A stretch of 64,000 nucleotides of DNA from Anaeromicrobium sediminis (GCF_002270055.1 NZ_NIBG01000009.1:1-64000), one strand, 5' to 3'. Shown: positions 8,274 to 17,475, counted from the first letter of the stretch. Numbers and translations are program-made. The notes: generated by a model from the sequence alone, not told the origin.

Positions 8274-8358
8274 TTGACAATCTTAGAAGAGGACAATATA
8301 ATCTAATTATGCAAACGGTTGCACAAAATAATTTAGAATAAAGAAAAACGATTGCACA
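8274..8358 (+). promoter_or_regulatory. PTS operon promoter with two LacI-type operators
   Basis: TTGACA (8274-8279), 17 bases and a consensus TATAAT (8297-8302). Operator TGCAAACGGTTGCACA lies at 8310-8325 and a related GAAAAACGATTGCACA at 8343-8358, 33 bases (about three helix turns) downstream. The first operator begins 8 bases after the -10 box, exactly as at the regulator's own promoter. Strong promoter, double operator. Confidence 0.85.
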
Positions 8359-8409
8359 ACATGGATTAAATTACATAAGTTATTATGAACATAGGAGGGA
8401 ATGTAGAAA

Positions 8410-10068
8410 ATGTCTTCGCAAAAATCTAAATTAATTTCATTCGAATTTTGGCAAAAATTTGGAAAGGCCCTAATGGTAGTTATTGCAGTTATGCCAGCTG
8501 CAGGTCTTATGATTTCCTTAGGAAAAGTAACGGGAATATTCCTTGGAAACGCAGGGATTATCGGAATTATTGCACGTGTTATAGAGGATATAGGTTGGGG
8601 TGTAATAGTTAACTTAAATTTATTATTTGCCATTGCTATTGGAGGTTCATGGGCTAAGGAACGTGCCGGTGGAGCTTTTGCATCGGCTTTAGCTTTTGTA
8701 TTAATAAATCGTATAATTGGATCAATTTATGGAGTAACATCTAGTATGCTTGTAGACCCTACAGCAGTTGTTAAAACTATAATAGGTGGAGAGCTTTTAG
8801 TTAAGGATTATTTTGTATCAGTTCTAGGAGCACCAACTTTAAATATGGGTGTCTTTGTAGGTATAATAGCAGGTTTCGTTGGAGCCACTTTATATAATAA
8901 ATATTATAACTATAGTAAATTACCAAGTTATTTAGCATTCTTTAATGGAAAACGATTTGTTCCCTTCGTAGTGATAGGTTATTCTGTTGTTGTTGCAGCT
9001 TTACTTGCTGTATTTTGGCCTATTGTTCAGTCTGGAATAAATGGATTTGGAAAGTGGATAGCCACATCAAAGGATAGTGCACCATTTATATCTACTTTCA
9101 TTTTCGGATCCCTTGAGCGCTTATTATTACCATTTGGTTTACATCATTTAGTAACAATTCCTATAAACTATACTCAGCTTGGAGGTAGTTATAGCATATT
9201 AACAGGAGACAAGATTGGTCAAATTGTATATGGGCAAGATCCACTATGGTTAGCGTGGATTACGGATTTGAATAACTTAAAAGCTGCAGGAAACATAGAT
9301 ACATATAAGAATTTATTATCTACAGTACATCCGGCACGTTTTAAGGTAGGTCAAGTTATAACTTCTTCAGCCACATTAATGGGGGCAGCCTTTGCCATGT
9401 ATAAGAATGTGGAAAGTGATAAAAGGGAAAAGTATAAGTCTATGTACCTTTCATCAGCACTAGCTGTATTTTTAACTGGAGTTACAGAACCTATTGAATT
9501 TATGTTTATGTTTGTTTCACCTATCTTATATGGAGTTTATGCATTATTAACAGGTATAGCATTTGCCATGGCAGATTTAATAAATTTACGTATTCATGCC
9601 TTTGGTTTTATAGAGTTATTAACTCGTGTACCAATAATTGTAAATGCAGGTATTACAAAGGAACTCATTAGTTTCATTATTATATCTATAGGATTTTTAT
9701 TTATTAGTTACTTTACATTTAACTTCATAATTAAAAAGTTTAACGTTTCAACACCAGGGCGCGGAGGTAATGATGTGGATATGGTGGAGAATAAATTTAA
9801 ATCAGAAAAATCCGTATCAAGTGTGGAAGACGAAATAGCCGTTACTGCAATAGAATTATTAGGTGGAAAAGAAAACATAACAGATGTGGATGCTTGCATG
9901 ACTCGCCTTCGTGTAACTGTTAAGGATAGAAATTTAGTTGCAGGGGAGAAAGCATGGAAGGAGAATAAGGCATTAGGCTTAGTAACAAAGGACAATGGAG
10001 TGCAGGCCATATACGGTCCAAAGGCAGACTTACTAAAATCTAATATTATAGATATTTTAGGTGAATAA
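8410..10068 (+). CDS. PTS EIICB permease, maltose/alpha-glucoside type
   Basis: A 552-residue membrane component of the phosphotransferase system that imports and phosphorylates a sugar. The EIIC domain (about residues 8-430) starts with the glucose-superfamily pattern (FGKALMVVIAVMPAAGL) and contains TEPIEFMFMF. The EIIB domain follows a linker and carries the phosphorylated Cys at about 496 (DACMTRLRVTVKD). There is no EIIA domain, so a general glucose-type EIIA must act in trans. The gene leads an operon with a MapP-like phosphatase, glucokinase and GH13 glucosidase, which favours maltose as substrate. Confidence 0.87.
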   Translation: MSSQKSKLISFEFWQKFGKALMVVIAVMPAAGLMISLGKVTGIFLGNAGIIGIIARVIEDIGWGVIVNLNLLFAIAIGGSWAKERAGGAFASALAFVLINRIIGSIYGVTSSMLVDPTAVVKTIIGGELLVKDYFVSVLGAPTLNMGVFVGIIAGFVGATLYNKYYNYSKLPSYLAFFNGKRFVPFVVIGYSVVVAALLAVFWPIVQSGINGFGKWIATSKDSAPFISTFIFGSLERLLLPFGLHHLVTIPINYTQLGGSYSILTGDKIGQIVYGQDPLWLAWITDLNNLKAAGNIDTYKNLLSTVHPARFKVGQVITSSATLMGAAFAMYKNVESDKREKYKSMYLSSALAVFLTGVTEPIEFMFMFVSPILYGVYALLTGIAFAMADLINLRIHAFGFIELLTRVPIIVNAGITKELISFIIISIGFLFISYFTFNFIIKKFNVSTPGRGGNDVDMVENKFKSEKSVSSVEDEIAVTAIELLGGKENITDVDACMTRLRVTVKDRNLVAGEKAWKENKALGLVTKDNGVQAIYGPKADLLKSNIIDILGE

Positions 10069-10070
10069 AA

Positions 10071-10865
10071 ATGAGACTTTTAACTTTAAATTGTCATTCA
10101 TGGATAGAAGAAAATCAGATAGAAAAAATGAAAATAATAGCAAAAGAGATAAAAGAAAAAGGTTATGACCTTATAGCACTGCAAGAAGTGAATCAGTCTA
10201 TAGGTGCGAAGATTGTTTCTAAAAACATAAAGGAAGATAACTTTGCCCTAGTCCTATTAAAAGAGTTAAAGGATTTAGGTTGTGGGGAATATAATATGAC
10301 CTGGGATTTTTCTCATATAGGTTATGACAAGTACGAAGAAGGAGTTAGTATTATAACTAAGCATAAGATTGAAGAAGAAAAATCCTTTTTCATAACTAAA
10401 GGTGAGGATAAAAACTTTTGGAAAACTAGAAAAATCATAGGAACTACTATTACGATAAATGATAAACTAATGGATTTTTACTCTTGCCATTTAGGCTGGT
10501 GGAAGGATGAAGAAGAACCCTTTAAAGATCAAGTAGATAGGTTAGTGGGCCATGTTAGAAAAGGTAGACTTACCCTTTTGATGGGAGATTTTAATAATAA
10601 TGCCTTTGTAAGAGACGAAGGATATGATTATTTAATAAAAAAGGGATTTTATGATACGTTTTTTATGGCTAAGGAAAGGGATAAGGGAGTTACAGTAAAA
10701 GGCAAAATAGCTGGTTGGAGCTCAAATGAACAAGACTTAAGATTAGATTTAATCTTGTCTAACAAAAGAATGAATGTTAAATATTCTAAGGTCATATTTA
10801 ATGGAGAAAATAAGCCGGTAGTATCAGACCATTATGGAGTAGAGATAGAAGTGGAGGGATTTTAG
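10071..10865 (+). CDS. mapP: Maltose 6'-phosphate phosphatase (MapP-like), EEP fold
   Basis: A 264-residue member of the endonuclease/exonuclease/phosphatase family. Visible active-site motifs are ALQEVN near residue 40 (metal Glu), YSCHLGWW, LMGDFNNNA near 170 (Asp/Asn), RLDLI and the terminal SDHYG (His). In Enterococcus faecalis the MapP phosphatase of this fold removes phosphate from maltose 6'-phosphate made by the PTS. Here the gene sits 2 bases after EIICB and overlaps a glucokinase gene, the arrangement expected for that route. No 6-phospho-alpha-glucosidase is present, which strengthens the case. A nuclease or another sugar phosphatase is possible. Confidence 0.75.
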   Translation: MRLLTLNCHSWIEENQIEKMKIIAKEIKEKGYDLIALQEVNQSIGAKIVSKNIKEDNFALVLLKELKDLGCGEYNMTWDFSHIGYDKYEEGVSIITKHKIEEEKSFFITKGEDKNFWKTRKIIGTTITINDKLMDFYSCHLGWWKDEEEPFKDQVDRLVGHVRKGRLTLLMGDFNNNAFVRDEGYDYLIKKGFYDTFFMAKERDKGVTVKGKIAGWSSNEQDLRLDLILSNKRMNVKYSKVIFNGENKPVVSDHYGVEIEVEGF

Positions 10866-11815
10866 TGGAGGATAAATATGTTATAGGTATTGATTTAGGT
10901 GGAACTAAAATTAGTGGAGCCATTGCGGATTTTAATGGACATATAATTTCAAAGTACACTCTTCCTACAAAGGCACAGGAAGGTGAACATGCCGTATTAG
11001 ATAGAATAATATCAGTTGTAGAAAAAATAATAGAAGAATCAAAGGTAGAAAAAGAAAAAATTATATCTATAGGTATAGGTTCTCCAGGTCCATTAGACCC
11101 TAGAGAAGGAAAAATTATAACTACTCCTAATCTTCCTTTTAAAGATTTTAATATAGTAAAGCCTTTAATGGATAGATTTAATATGCCTGTTTTTTTAGAT
11201 AATGATGCTAACGTGGCAGCCATAGGAGAATATACCTTTGGAGCAGGAAAAGGAACAAATAATATGGTATTTATAACGGTTTCTACTGGAATAGGTGGAG
11301 GTGCCGTATTAAATGGAAAAATATATAGGGGTAATACTTATAATGCTTTAGAAATTGGTCATATGACCCTAAAAAAGGATGGACCTCTTTGTAATTGTGG
11401 AAATTATGGATGTGCAGAGGCATTAGCTTCAGGTACTGCCATAGGAAAGGGAGCTATAAGGGAATTAGAGAGAAATTCTAATAGCTCCTTAGAAAATTAT
11501 GAAAAGATAACATCCTATGAAGTATTTGAGGAAGCAAAAAAAGGGGATAAGGTAGCTCTTAATGTACTTAATAGGGCATTATCTTATCTAGGCATATGTG
11601 TTGCAAATGTAATTACTTCCTTTGACCCAGAAATGGTTATAATTGGTGGAGGCGTTTCAAAGGGTGGACATATGGTATTTGAAAAGGTAAATGAGGTAGT
11701 AAAGGAAAGATGTTTTGAAGCTATGTACAATAGTGTTAGAATAGTGCCGGCGGCTTTAGGAACTGATGCAGGAGTAAAGGGAGCTGTGGCTCTTGCCATA
11801 ATGGAGAGTCAATAA
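10865..11815 (+). CDS. glcK: ROK-family glucokinase
   Basis: A 316-residue sugar kinase that phosphorylates glucose released inside the cell. It has the N-terminal ATP site DLGGTKISGAI, the segment GIGSPGPLDP, the catalytic DNDANVAAIGE and the zinc motif C-x-C-G-x2-G-C (CNCGNYGCAE) near residue 180. The start is GTG overlapping the previous stop by one base (TAGTG), with GGAGGG 6 bases upstream, suggesting translational coupling. It completes the path maltose-6'-P to maltose to glucose to glucose-6-phosphate. Strict glucose preference cannot be proved from sequence. Confidence 0.9.
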   Translation: MEDKYVIGIDLGGTKISGAIADFNGHIISKYTLPTKAQEGEHAVLDRIISVVEKIIEESKVEKEKIISIGIGSPGPLDPREGKIITTPNLPFKDFNIVKPLMDRFNMPVFLDNDANVAAIGEYTFGAGKGTNNMVFITVSTGIGGGAVLNGKIYRGNTYNALEIGHMTLKKDGPLCNCGNYGCAEALASGTAIGKGAIRELERNSNSSLENYEKITSYEVFEEAKKGDKVALNVLNRALSYLGICVANVITSFDPEMVIIGGGVSKGGHMVFEKVNEVVKERCFEAMYNSVRIVPAALGTDAGVKGAVALAIMESQ

Positions 11816-11840
11816 GGGTTGAAGAAAGGGACGATATTAG

Positions 11841-13502
11841 ATGAAAAAAGTTTGGTGGAAAGAAGCTGTTGCCTATGAAATATATCCTAGAAGTTTTATG
11901 GACTCAAATGGTGACGGAATAGGGGATTTACAGGGAATAATTTCTAAACTAGATTATCTAAAGGACTTAGGAATTGATGTGATCTGGATTTGTCCCATAT
12001 ATAAATCCCCAAATGATGATAATGGTTATGATATTAGTGATTATGAAGATATTATGGACGAATTTGGTACTATGGATGATTTTGATGAACTTTTAGAGGA
12101 AGTTCACAAACGTGGCATGAAACTTATTATTGACCTGGTTATAAATCATACAAGTGATGAACATCCATGGTTTATTGAATCCAGTTCTTCAAAGGATAAC
12201 CCAAAGCGTGATTGGTATATATGGAGAGATTCTAAGGATGGAAAAGAACCAAACAATTGGGAAAGTATCTTTGGTAATTCTGCCTGGGAATATGATGAAA
12301 ATAGTGAACAATATTATATGCATTTGTTCTCCAAGAAGCAACCAGATTTAAATTGGGAAAATACCCATATGCGTGAAGCTGTATATGGTATGATCAATAG
12401 ATGGTTAGATAAGGGAATAGATGGATTTAGAGTAGACGCTATTAGTCATATTAAGAAGGAAGATGGACTTAGGGATATGCCTAATCCAGAAAACCTAAAA
12501 TATGTAAACTCCTTTGATAAACATATGAATGTGGATGGAATTCATGAATATCTTGAGGATATAAAGAAGAATACCTTTGCTAATTATGACATTATGACTG
12601 TGGGAGAGGCAAATGGTGTGAACGTGGAGGATGCCCATCTTTGGGTGGGTGATGATAATGGTAAGTTTGATATGGTATTTCAGTTTGAACATTTAGATTT
12701 ATGGGATAGTAAAAGTAGTGATAATTTAGATGTGATAAGTTTTAAGAAAATATTGTCTAAGTGGCAAAAGGGATTAGAAAACAAGGGATGGAACGCATTA
12801 TATATTGAGAATCACGACATACCTCGTAGTGTTTCAATTTGGGGAAATGATAAGAAGTACTGGAAAGAAAGTGCCACATCTTTAGGTGTAATGTATTTTC
12901 TAATGCAGGGAACTCCTTTTATATATCAAGGGCAAGAGATTGGTATGACTAATGTGGAGTTTAATTGTATTAATGAGTACAATGATGTTAGAACTAAAAA
13001 TATGTATCATATAGATAAGGAAAAGGGAATACCCCATAAAGAAATAATGAAGAATATAGGCCCATCATCAAGGGATAATTCTCGTACTCCTATGCAGTGG
13101 AATGATGGTATAAATGCTGGATTCACAACAGGTACACCTTGGATTGGAATTAATCCAAATCATAGAGAAATCAATGTTGAGGTACAAGAAAAGGATCCGC
13201 ATTCTATTTTGAATTTCTATAAAAAAATGATTAAATTGAAAAAAGAAAATCCAGTTTTAATATACGGAAATTATGATCTGATTTTAGAAGATCACAAACA
13301 AATATTTGCATATACTCGTACCTTGGAAGAGAAACAAGTTCTTGTAATATGCAACCTAACAGATAAAGAGGCCTTATATGAGTATGATAATCTAGAATTA
13401 AGATATGATAACTTAATCCTAAACAACTATGAAGTAAATGAACATAATGGTGAAAAAAGCATTTTATTAAGACCCTATGAGGCTAGAGTATATGCTATAT
13501 AA
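11841..13502 (+). CDS. malL: GH13 alpha-glucosidase (oligo-1,6-glucosidase/maltase type)
   Basis: A 553-residue cytoplasmic alpha-glucosidase. Catalytic residues are Asp199 (GFRVDA), Glu256 (VGEANG) and Asp326 (ENHD). The N-terminus KVWWKEAVAYEIYPRSF and length match the MalL/oligo-1,6-glucosidase group rather than trehalose-6-phosphate hydrolase. The residue after the nucleophile is Ala200. In this family Val there favours alpha-1,6 bonds and Thr favours alpha-1,4, so Ala leaves the preference open. As last gene of the operon it would split maltose or isomaltose to glucose for the glucokinase. Confidence 0.9.
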   Translation: MKKVWWKEAVAYEIYPRSFMDSNGDGIGDLQGIISKLDYLKDLGIDVIWICPIYKSPNDDNGYDISDYEDIMDEFGTMDDFDELLEEVHKRGMKLIIDLVINHTSDEHPWFIESSSSKDNPKRDWYIWRDSKDGKEPNNWESIFGNSAWEYDENSEQYYMHLFSKKQPDLNWENTHMREAVYGMINRWLDKGIDGFRVDAISHIKKEDGLRDMPNPENLKYVNSFDKHMNVDGIHEYLEDIKKNTFANYDIMTVGEANGVNVEDAHLWVGDDNGKFDMVFQFEHLDLWDSKSSDNLDVISFKKILSKWQKGLENKGWNALYIENHDIPRSVSIWGNDKKYWKESATSLGVMYFLMQGTPFIYQGQEIGMTNVEFNCINEYNDVRTKNMYHIDKEKGIPHKEIMKNIGPSSRDNSRTPMQWNDGINAGFTTGTPWIGINPNHREINVEVQEKDPHSILNFYKKMIKLKKENPVLIYGNYDLILEDHKQIFAYTRTLEEKQVLVICNLTDKEALYEYDNLELRYDNLILNNYEVNEHNGEKSILLRPYEARVYAI

Positions 13503-13506
13503 TAAT

Positions 13507-13540
13507 AAAATCCTTATTAATTAAAATTAATAAGGATTTT
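13507..13540. terminator. Bidirectional terminator after malL and the TetR gene
   Basis: A 16-base perfect inverted repeat (13507-13522 with 13525-13540) with T-runs on both strands lies between the convergent malL and TetR-family genes. Confidence 0.85.
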
Positions 13541-13543
13541 TTG

Positions 13544-14101
13544 TTAAATATTCACAATAGATCTCCAACACATTTTAAAGGCCACATCTATAGACTCATC
13601 AAGCTTGCCTGGGTTCTCGTTAACAAAATTAAGAAATCCAAGTACTGATCCATACATGGAATTCATAATTAAACTTGGATGCACATTAATAAGTGTCTCA
13701 TCATCAATTGCCTCTTGAATAATTTCAAATATAAAATTGAAGTTTCTACATGCTTCTTCTTTACTAAGCTTATCTATATAAGGTGAATTTGAAAACATCA
13801 TAAAGAAGGTCATACTATCCTTGTTTTCAAGAGCCCATCTTACAAAACCAAACCAACACTGTTTAACCTTGTCTTTACTTGTTTTACAAGATGTAACGTG
13901 TTTTAAAAGATAATCTCTATAATCTTCTTTTATTCTTATATATAATCTACTTATCAAAGATTCTTTAGTCTTAAAATGATGAAATAGTGTCCCATTAGAT
14001 ACACCTGCTTCTTTAGCTATTTTTGATGTGGATGTGCCATGGAAACCTTCCTTTATAAAAAGTTTTAAAGCTGCATTTAATATTTTATCTTTACTATCCA
14101 T
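13544..14101 (-). CDS. TetR-family transcriptional regulator
   Basis: A 185-residue regulator with the typical N-terminal helix-turn-helix (KILNAALKLFIKEGFHGTS, then GVSNGTLFHHFKTKESLI) and a helical ligand-binding domain. It is divergent from the Fe-S aldo/keto reductase gene. The shared spacer holds two related AGAGTA-NN-TACTCT dyads, one at each promoter, so it probably represses itself and the reductase. The ligand is unknown. Confidence 0.9.
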   Translation of the reverse strand: MDSKDKILNAALKLFIKEGFHGTSTSKIAKEAGVSNGTLFHHFKTKESLISRLYIRIKEDYRDYLLKHVTSCKTSKDKVKQCWFGFVRWALENKDSMTFFMMFSNSPYIDKLSKEEACRNFNFIFEIIQEAIDDETLINVHPSLIMNSMYGSVLGFLNFVNENPGKLDESIDVAFKMCWRSIVNI

Positions 14102-14116
14102 ATTATTTCCTCCTAC

Positions 14117-14167
14117 AGAGTAATTACTCTATTATTAAATTTAACACATATATGAGAAGCGTGTCAA
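14117..14167 (-). promoter_or_regulatory. TetR gene promoter and operator
   Basis: Minus-strand TTGACA (14162-14167) with a weak TTAAAT (14139-14144) 17 bases on. The perfect palindrome AGAGTAATTACTCT at 14117-14130 covers the expected start site. Confidence 0.7.
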
Positions 14168-14195
14168 CGGCAGTGAAATTTTCATTTAAAAACAC

Positions 14196-14249
14196 TTGCA
14201 TTAAAGAAAATGTGATGATAATATATTAAAGTATAGAGTAAATACTCTA
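14196..14249 (+). promoter_or_regulatory. Aldo/keto reductase promoter and TetR operator
   Basis: TTGCAT (14196-14201), 17 bases, TAATAT (14219-14224), followed at 14234-14249 by TAGAGTAAATACTCTA, the same dyad as at the TetR promoter. Confidence 0.75.
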
Positions 14250-14363
14250 GTGAATTGTAAAAAATATGGATATATCCCGTGGAAAAATGTTAGAAAATGA
14301 AATTTTATAGACTGAACAGTCGATGCGCAGATTGTTTAGATTTTAATATAGGGAGCTGATAAA

Positions 14364-15524
14364 ATGTTGTATAGAAAGTTTGGTAAAACAAATGAAGAGG
14401 TTTCTGTTTTAGGATTTGGTTGCATGAGATTGCCTGTTATTGATGGAGATCAAACTAAAATTGATGAAGAGAAAGCAATAAAAATGATCAGACATGCAAT
14501 TGACAATGGAGTAAATTATATTGACACGGCATATCCATATCATGGAGCTGGATTTGACAAGGGAGGAGAAAGTGAACCCTTTGTAGGAAAGGCATTAAAG
14601 GATGGATATAGGGAACGTGTGAAAATAGCAACTAAGCTTCCATCATGGCTAGTTCAGACAAGAGAAGATATGGATAGATTATTAGATGAACAACTTAAGC
14701 GCATCCAAACAGATGTGATAGATTTTTACTTAGTCCATACCCTTAATAAAAGTCTTTGGGCAAATTTAAAGAAGTTAGGTATAGATGAATTCTTGGATAA
14801 AGCTATAAAAGATGGTAAAATCAAACATGCAGGGTTTTCTTTCCATGATGATATTGATACATTTAAAGAAATTGTAGATTATTATGATTGGTCCTTCTGT
14901 CAAATTCAATACAATTACTTAGATGAAAATTATCAGGCTGGTAAAGAAGGATTAGAATATGCTGCCAATAAAGGATTAGGCGTTGCAATTATGGAACCTT
15001 TAAGAGGTGGTAGTCTAGTTAAGAAAATGCCAAAGGAAATTTTAGATGCTTGGAATGAAGCTCCAGTAATAAGAACACCAGCCCAGTGGGCCCTTAGATG
15101 GTTATGGAATCATCCAGAAGTTTCAGTAGTACTAAGTGGCATGACTGAAATGGAACATGTGGAAGATAACATAAACACGGCAAAAGAAGGAGAAGCTAAT
15201 TCATTAAATGAAAAAGAAGTAGATTTAATAGATTTTGCAAAGAAGGTTTTCAAAGAAAAGATGAAAGTAAATTGTACGGCCTGTAGATATTGTATGCCTT
15301 GTCCTGTGGGAGTAGATATACCACAAAACTTTGCTTTGTATAACAATGGATATTTATTTGATAATATAGAAAATGCCAAAATGCAATATAATATGCTTTT
15401 AGGTAAGGAGGCTAAGGCATCAAATTGTGTAGAGTGCGGAAAATGTGAAAAGCACTGTCCACAAAATATTGCCATTAGAGAAGAATTAAAAAAGGTTAAA
15501 GAGGTACTAGAATTGAATCTATAA
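14364..15524 (+). CDS. Aldo/keto reductase with C-terminal double ferredoxin motif
   Basis: A 386-residue oxidoreductase. Residues 1-285 form the aldo/keto reductase barrel (LGFGCMRLP, YIDTAYPYHGAG with the catalytic Tyr, KIATKLPSW with the Lys). The last 90 residues hold two cysteine groups, CTACRYCMPCP and CVECGKCEKHCP, expected to bind 4Fe-4S clusters. This architecture is common in anaerobes and suggests electron exchange with ferredoxin as well as nicotinamide cofactor (inference). Monocistronic with its own operator and terminator. The substrate is not predictable. Confidence 0.9.
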   Translation: MLYRKFGKTNEEVSVLGFGCMRLPVIDGDQTKIDEEKAIKMIRHAIDNGVNYIDTAYPYHGAGFDKGGESEPFVGKALKDGYRERVKIATKLPSWLVQTREDMDRLLDEQLKRIQTDVIDFYLVHTLNKSLWANLKKLGIDEFLDKAIKDGKIKHAGFSFHDDIDTFKEIVDYYDWSFCQIQYNYLDENYQAGKEGLEYAANKGLGVAIMEPLRGGSLVKKMPKEILDAWNEAPVIRTPAQWALRWLWNHPEVSVVLSGMTEMEHVEDNINTAKEGEANSLNEKEVDLIDFAKKVFKEKMKVNCTACRYCMPCPVGVDIPQNFALYNNGYLFDNIENAKMQYNMLLGKEAKASNCVECGKCEKHCPQNIAIREELKKVKEVLELNL

Positions 15525-15538
15525 GAATAGTTATCATA

Positions 15539-15577
15539 AAGACTTATTTGAAATTAAATATGTCAAATAAGTCTTTA
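15539..15577 (+). terminator. Terminator after the aldo/keto reductase gene
   Basis: AAAGACTTATTTGA (15539-15552) and TCAAATAAGTCTTT (15564-15577) pair perfectly around an 11-base loop. Confidence 0.85.
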
Positions 15578-15639
15578 TGTCTATTAAAATAGACAAATTC
15601 TGAGTAATTAAATAAATGACCGAATAGGAATTGATTTAA

Positions 15640-15669
15640 TTACCATATGAGTAGCCACAATAGTGGTAA
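15640..15669 (+). promoter_or_regulatory. Dyad upstream of the nickel-transport/lar operon
   Basis: TTACCA (15640-15645) and TGGTAA (15664-15669) form an outer dyad, and CCAC-AATA-GTGG (15655-15666) an inner one, 13 to 43 bases before the ribosome site. These could be a binding site for a nickel or lactate responsive regulator. No clear sigma-A promoter is seen next to it. Tentative. Confidence 0.35.
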
Positions 15670-15697
15670 ACGAATTTTAATAAAGGAGGAGAATCAC

Positions 15698-16681
15698 ATG
15701 CACATACCAGATAATTATCTAAGTCCATCTACTTGTGCCACATTGGGGGTAACCATGATACCAATATGGAAGTGGGCAAGTACGAAAGTAAAAAAAGAAA
15801 TGTCTAGGCAAAAGATGCCCCTTCTTGGAATATGCACAGCCTTTGTATTTTTAATTATGATGTTTAATATACCCCTTCCAGGAGGTACTACAGGTCACGC
15901 AGTTGGAGCTACTTTGGCAGCAATTTTACTAGGACCCTATTCTGCAGTTATAGCAGTCACCATTGCCCTTGCAATTCAAGCCCTATTTTTTGGAGATGGA
16001 GGTATTCTAGCATTAGGAGTAAATTGCTTTAACATGGCATTTATAATGCCCTTTGTAGCCTTTTACATATTCAAATTTGTTAAGGAGAACTTTCCTAGTG
16101 AAAGGGGTCAATACGTGGGAGCTTTTCTAGCTGGATATATATCTTTAAATGTAGCGGCCCTTTTAACAGCAATAGAGTTTGGAATTCAGCCCATGTTATT
16201 TACTGATAATGTAGGACTTCCTCTATACAGTCCCTATGGTTTGAACATAGCAATTCCTGCCATGATGATTCCCCATTTATTAGTAGCTGGAATATTAGAA
16301 GGCCTAGTGACAGCTGGAGTATATGCTTATGTGAAAAAACTTTCTCCAGAGATAATATATAAGGGTACTAGTAAGAAAATAAAACCCCTTTATGCCTTAA
16401 TAGTATCATTAGTTATTCTTAGTCCCCTTGGAGTATTAGCCACAGGAACGGCTTGGGGAGAATGGGCTCCTGAGGAATTAAAAGAATTTATAGGATTTAT
16501 ACCAAAAGGGATGATAGAAGGCTTTAACTTTAGTGCGCCTATACCGGATTATGCCATATCAGGTGTTTCAGAAATTATAGCATATATTTTCTCTGCCCTA
16601 GTAGGAGTAGGATTAATCTTTACATTGATTAAATTATTAAGTAAATCTCAATTTAAAAATAATCCAGAAAAGGTGAAGTAA
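15698..16681 (+). CDS. ECF nickel/cobalt transporter substrate-binding subunit (CbiM/NikM-LarMN type)
   Basis: A 327-residue membrane protein that captures the metal ion for an energy-coupling-factor importer. The mature N-terminus MHIPDNYLSP supplies the Met1-His2 metal ligands typical of CbiM/NikM, and this fixes the start at 15698, 6 bases after AAAGGAGGAG; longer frames would bury the motif. Several membrane helices follow, and the C-terminal extension with an extracellular loop resembles a fused NikN/LarN part. Downstream CbiQ and CbiO homologues and the lar genes indicate nickel rather than cobalt. Confidence 0.88.
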   Translation: MHIPDNYLSPSTCATLGVTMIPIWKWASTKVKKEMSRQKMPLLGICTAFVFLIMMFNIPLPGGTTGHAVGATLAAILLGPYSAVIAVTIALAIQALFFGDGGILALGVNCFNMAFIMPFVAFYIFKFVKENFPSERGQYVGAFLAGYISLNVAALLTAIEFGIQPMLFTDNVGLPLYSPYGLNIAIPAMMIPHLLVAGILEGLVTAGVYAYVKKLSPEIIYKGTSKKIKPLYALIVSLVILSPLGVLATGTAWGEWAPEELKEFIGFIPKGMIEGFNFSAPIPDYAISGVSEIIAYIFSALVGVGLIFTLIKLLSKSQFKNNPEKVK

Positions 16682-17475
16682 TGAATGAGAAATGGTTACT
16701 AGAAAAGGATGATTATGTGCCTAAGAAAGAAAGAGATACATATATAGATAAAAGTATCCTTTCATTTTTAAAGATCCTTTCAAGGATTAGAAGTGTTAAA
16801 AATAGAGATAAAGTTTTTTACAGGATAGATCCTGTGTTGAAGGTTATATTTACAATATTAAATATATTGTTTATATCCCTATCAAGAAATTTCACCTATT
16901 TATTTATACTTGATATATATGTGATTATAAGTATTTTACTTATGGACTCAGAAGATAGAAAAAAGATTATGTCAATAAGTTTTATATTTCCAATTGTAAC
17001 ACTAATAATGTTGATTCCATCCATGATGAAAGGAAACATATATAATAGCTTATTACTTTTCCAGAGAATCATATTAAGTGTATTATTTGCCAATATTTTA
17101 TCCTATAGTACCCAGTGGACACACATTAGTAGAACTTTAAAATTATTATTTGTACCTGACATATTCATATGGGTTATGGAAATAGGATTAAAATATATTA
17201 TTTTACTAGGAGAGTACTCCACAAGCCTATTATATGCATTAAAGCTTAGATCCATTGGAAAGAACCAGGATAAACAGGGTTCCATATCAAGAATAATGGG
17301 AAACTTATTTTTAAAATCCTATAGGATGAGTCAGGACTTATCAAGTGCCATGGAGTGTAGAGGATTTGTTGGAGAGTACAAGGTATCAATAGAATTTAAA
17401 TTAAAAAATATAGATTATATATATGGACTAATTAATATAATTATAATTGTTTTATTTGTAATCCTAAATTATTAA
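16681..17475 (+). CDS. ECF transporter transmembrane subunit (CbiQ/LarQ)
   Basis: A 264-residue protein with about five membrane helices that couples the metal-binding subunit to the ATPase. CbiQ-type features are DPVLKVIFTILNILFISLS near residue 55 and the coupling segments ALKLRSIGKN and AMECRGFVGEYK. The ATG overlaps the previous stop by one base (TAATG), indicating coupled translation. Confidence 0.87.
   Translation: MNEKWLLEKDDYVPKKERDTYIDKSILSFLKILSRIRSVKNRDKVFYRIDPVLKVIFTILNILFISLSRNFTYLFILDIYVIISILLMDSEDRKKIMSISFIFPIVTLIMLIPSMMKGNIYNSLLLFQRIILSVLFANILSYSTQWTHISRTLKLLFVPDIFIWVMEIGLKYIILLGEYSTSLLYALKLRSIGKNQDKQGSISRIMGNLFLKSYRMSQDLSSAMECRGFVGEYKVSIEFKLKNIDYIYGLINIIIIVLFVILNY

Noticed and set aside
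10071-10865. Assignment as a DNA repair exonuclease.
   Set aside because: Fold motifs allow it, but its position between EIICB and glucokinase favours a sugar-phosphate phosphatase.
15655-15666. ACAATAGT core shared by dyads at 3026-3033 and 15657-15664 as evidence of a common regulon.
   Set aside because: Only two occurrences with different flanks; this may be chance.
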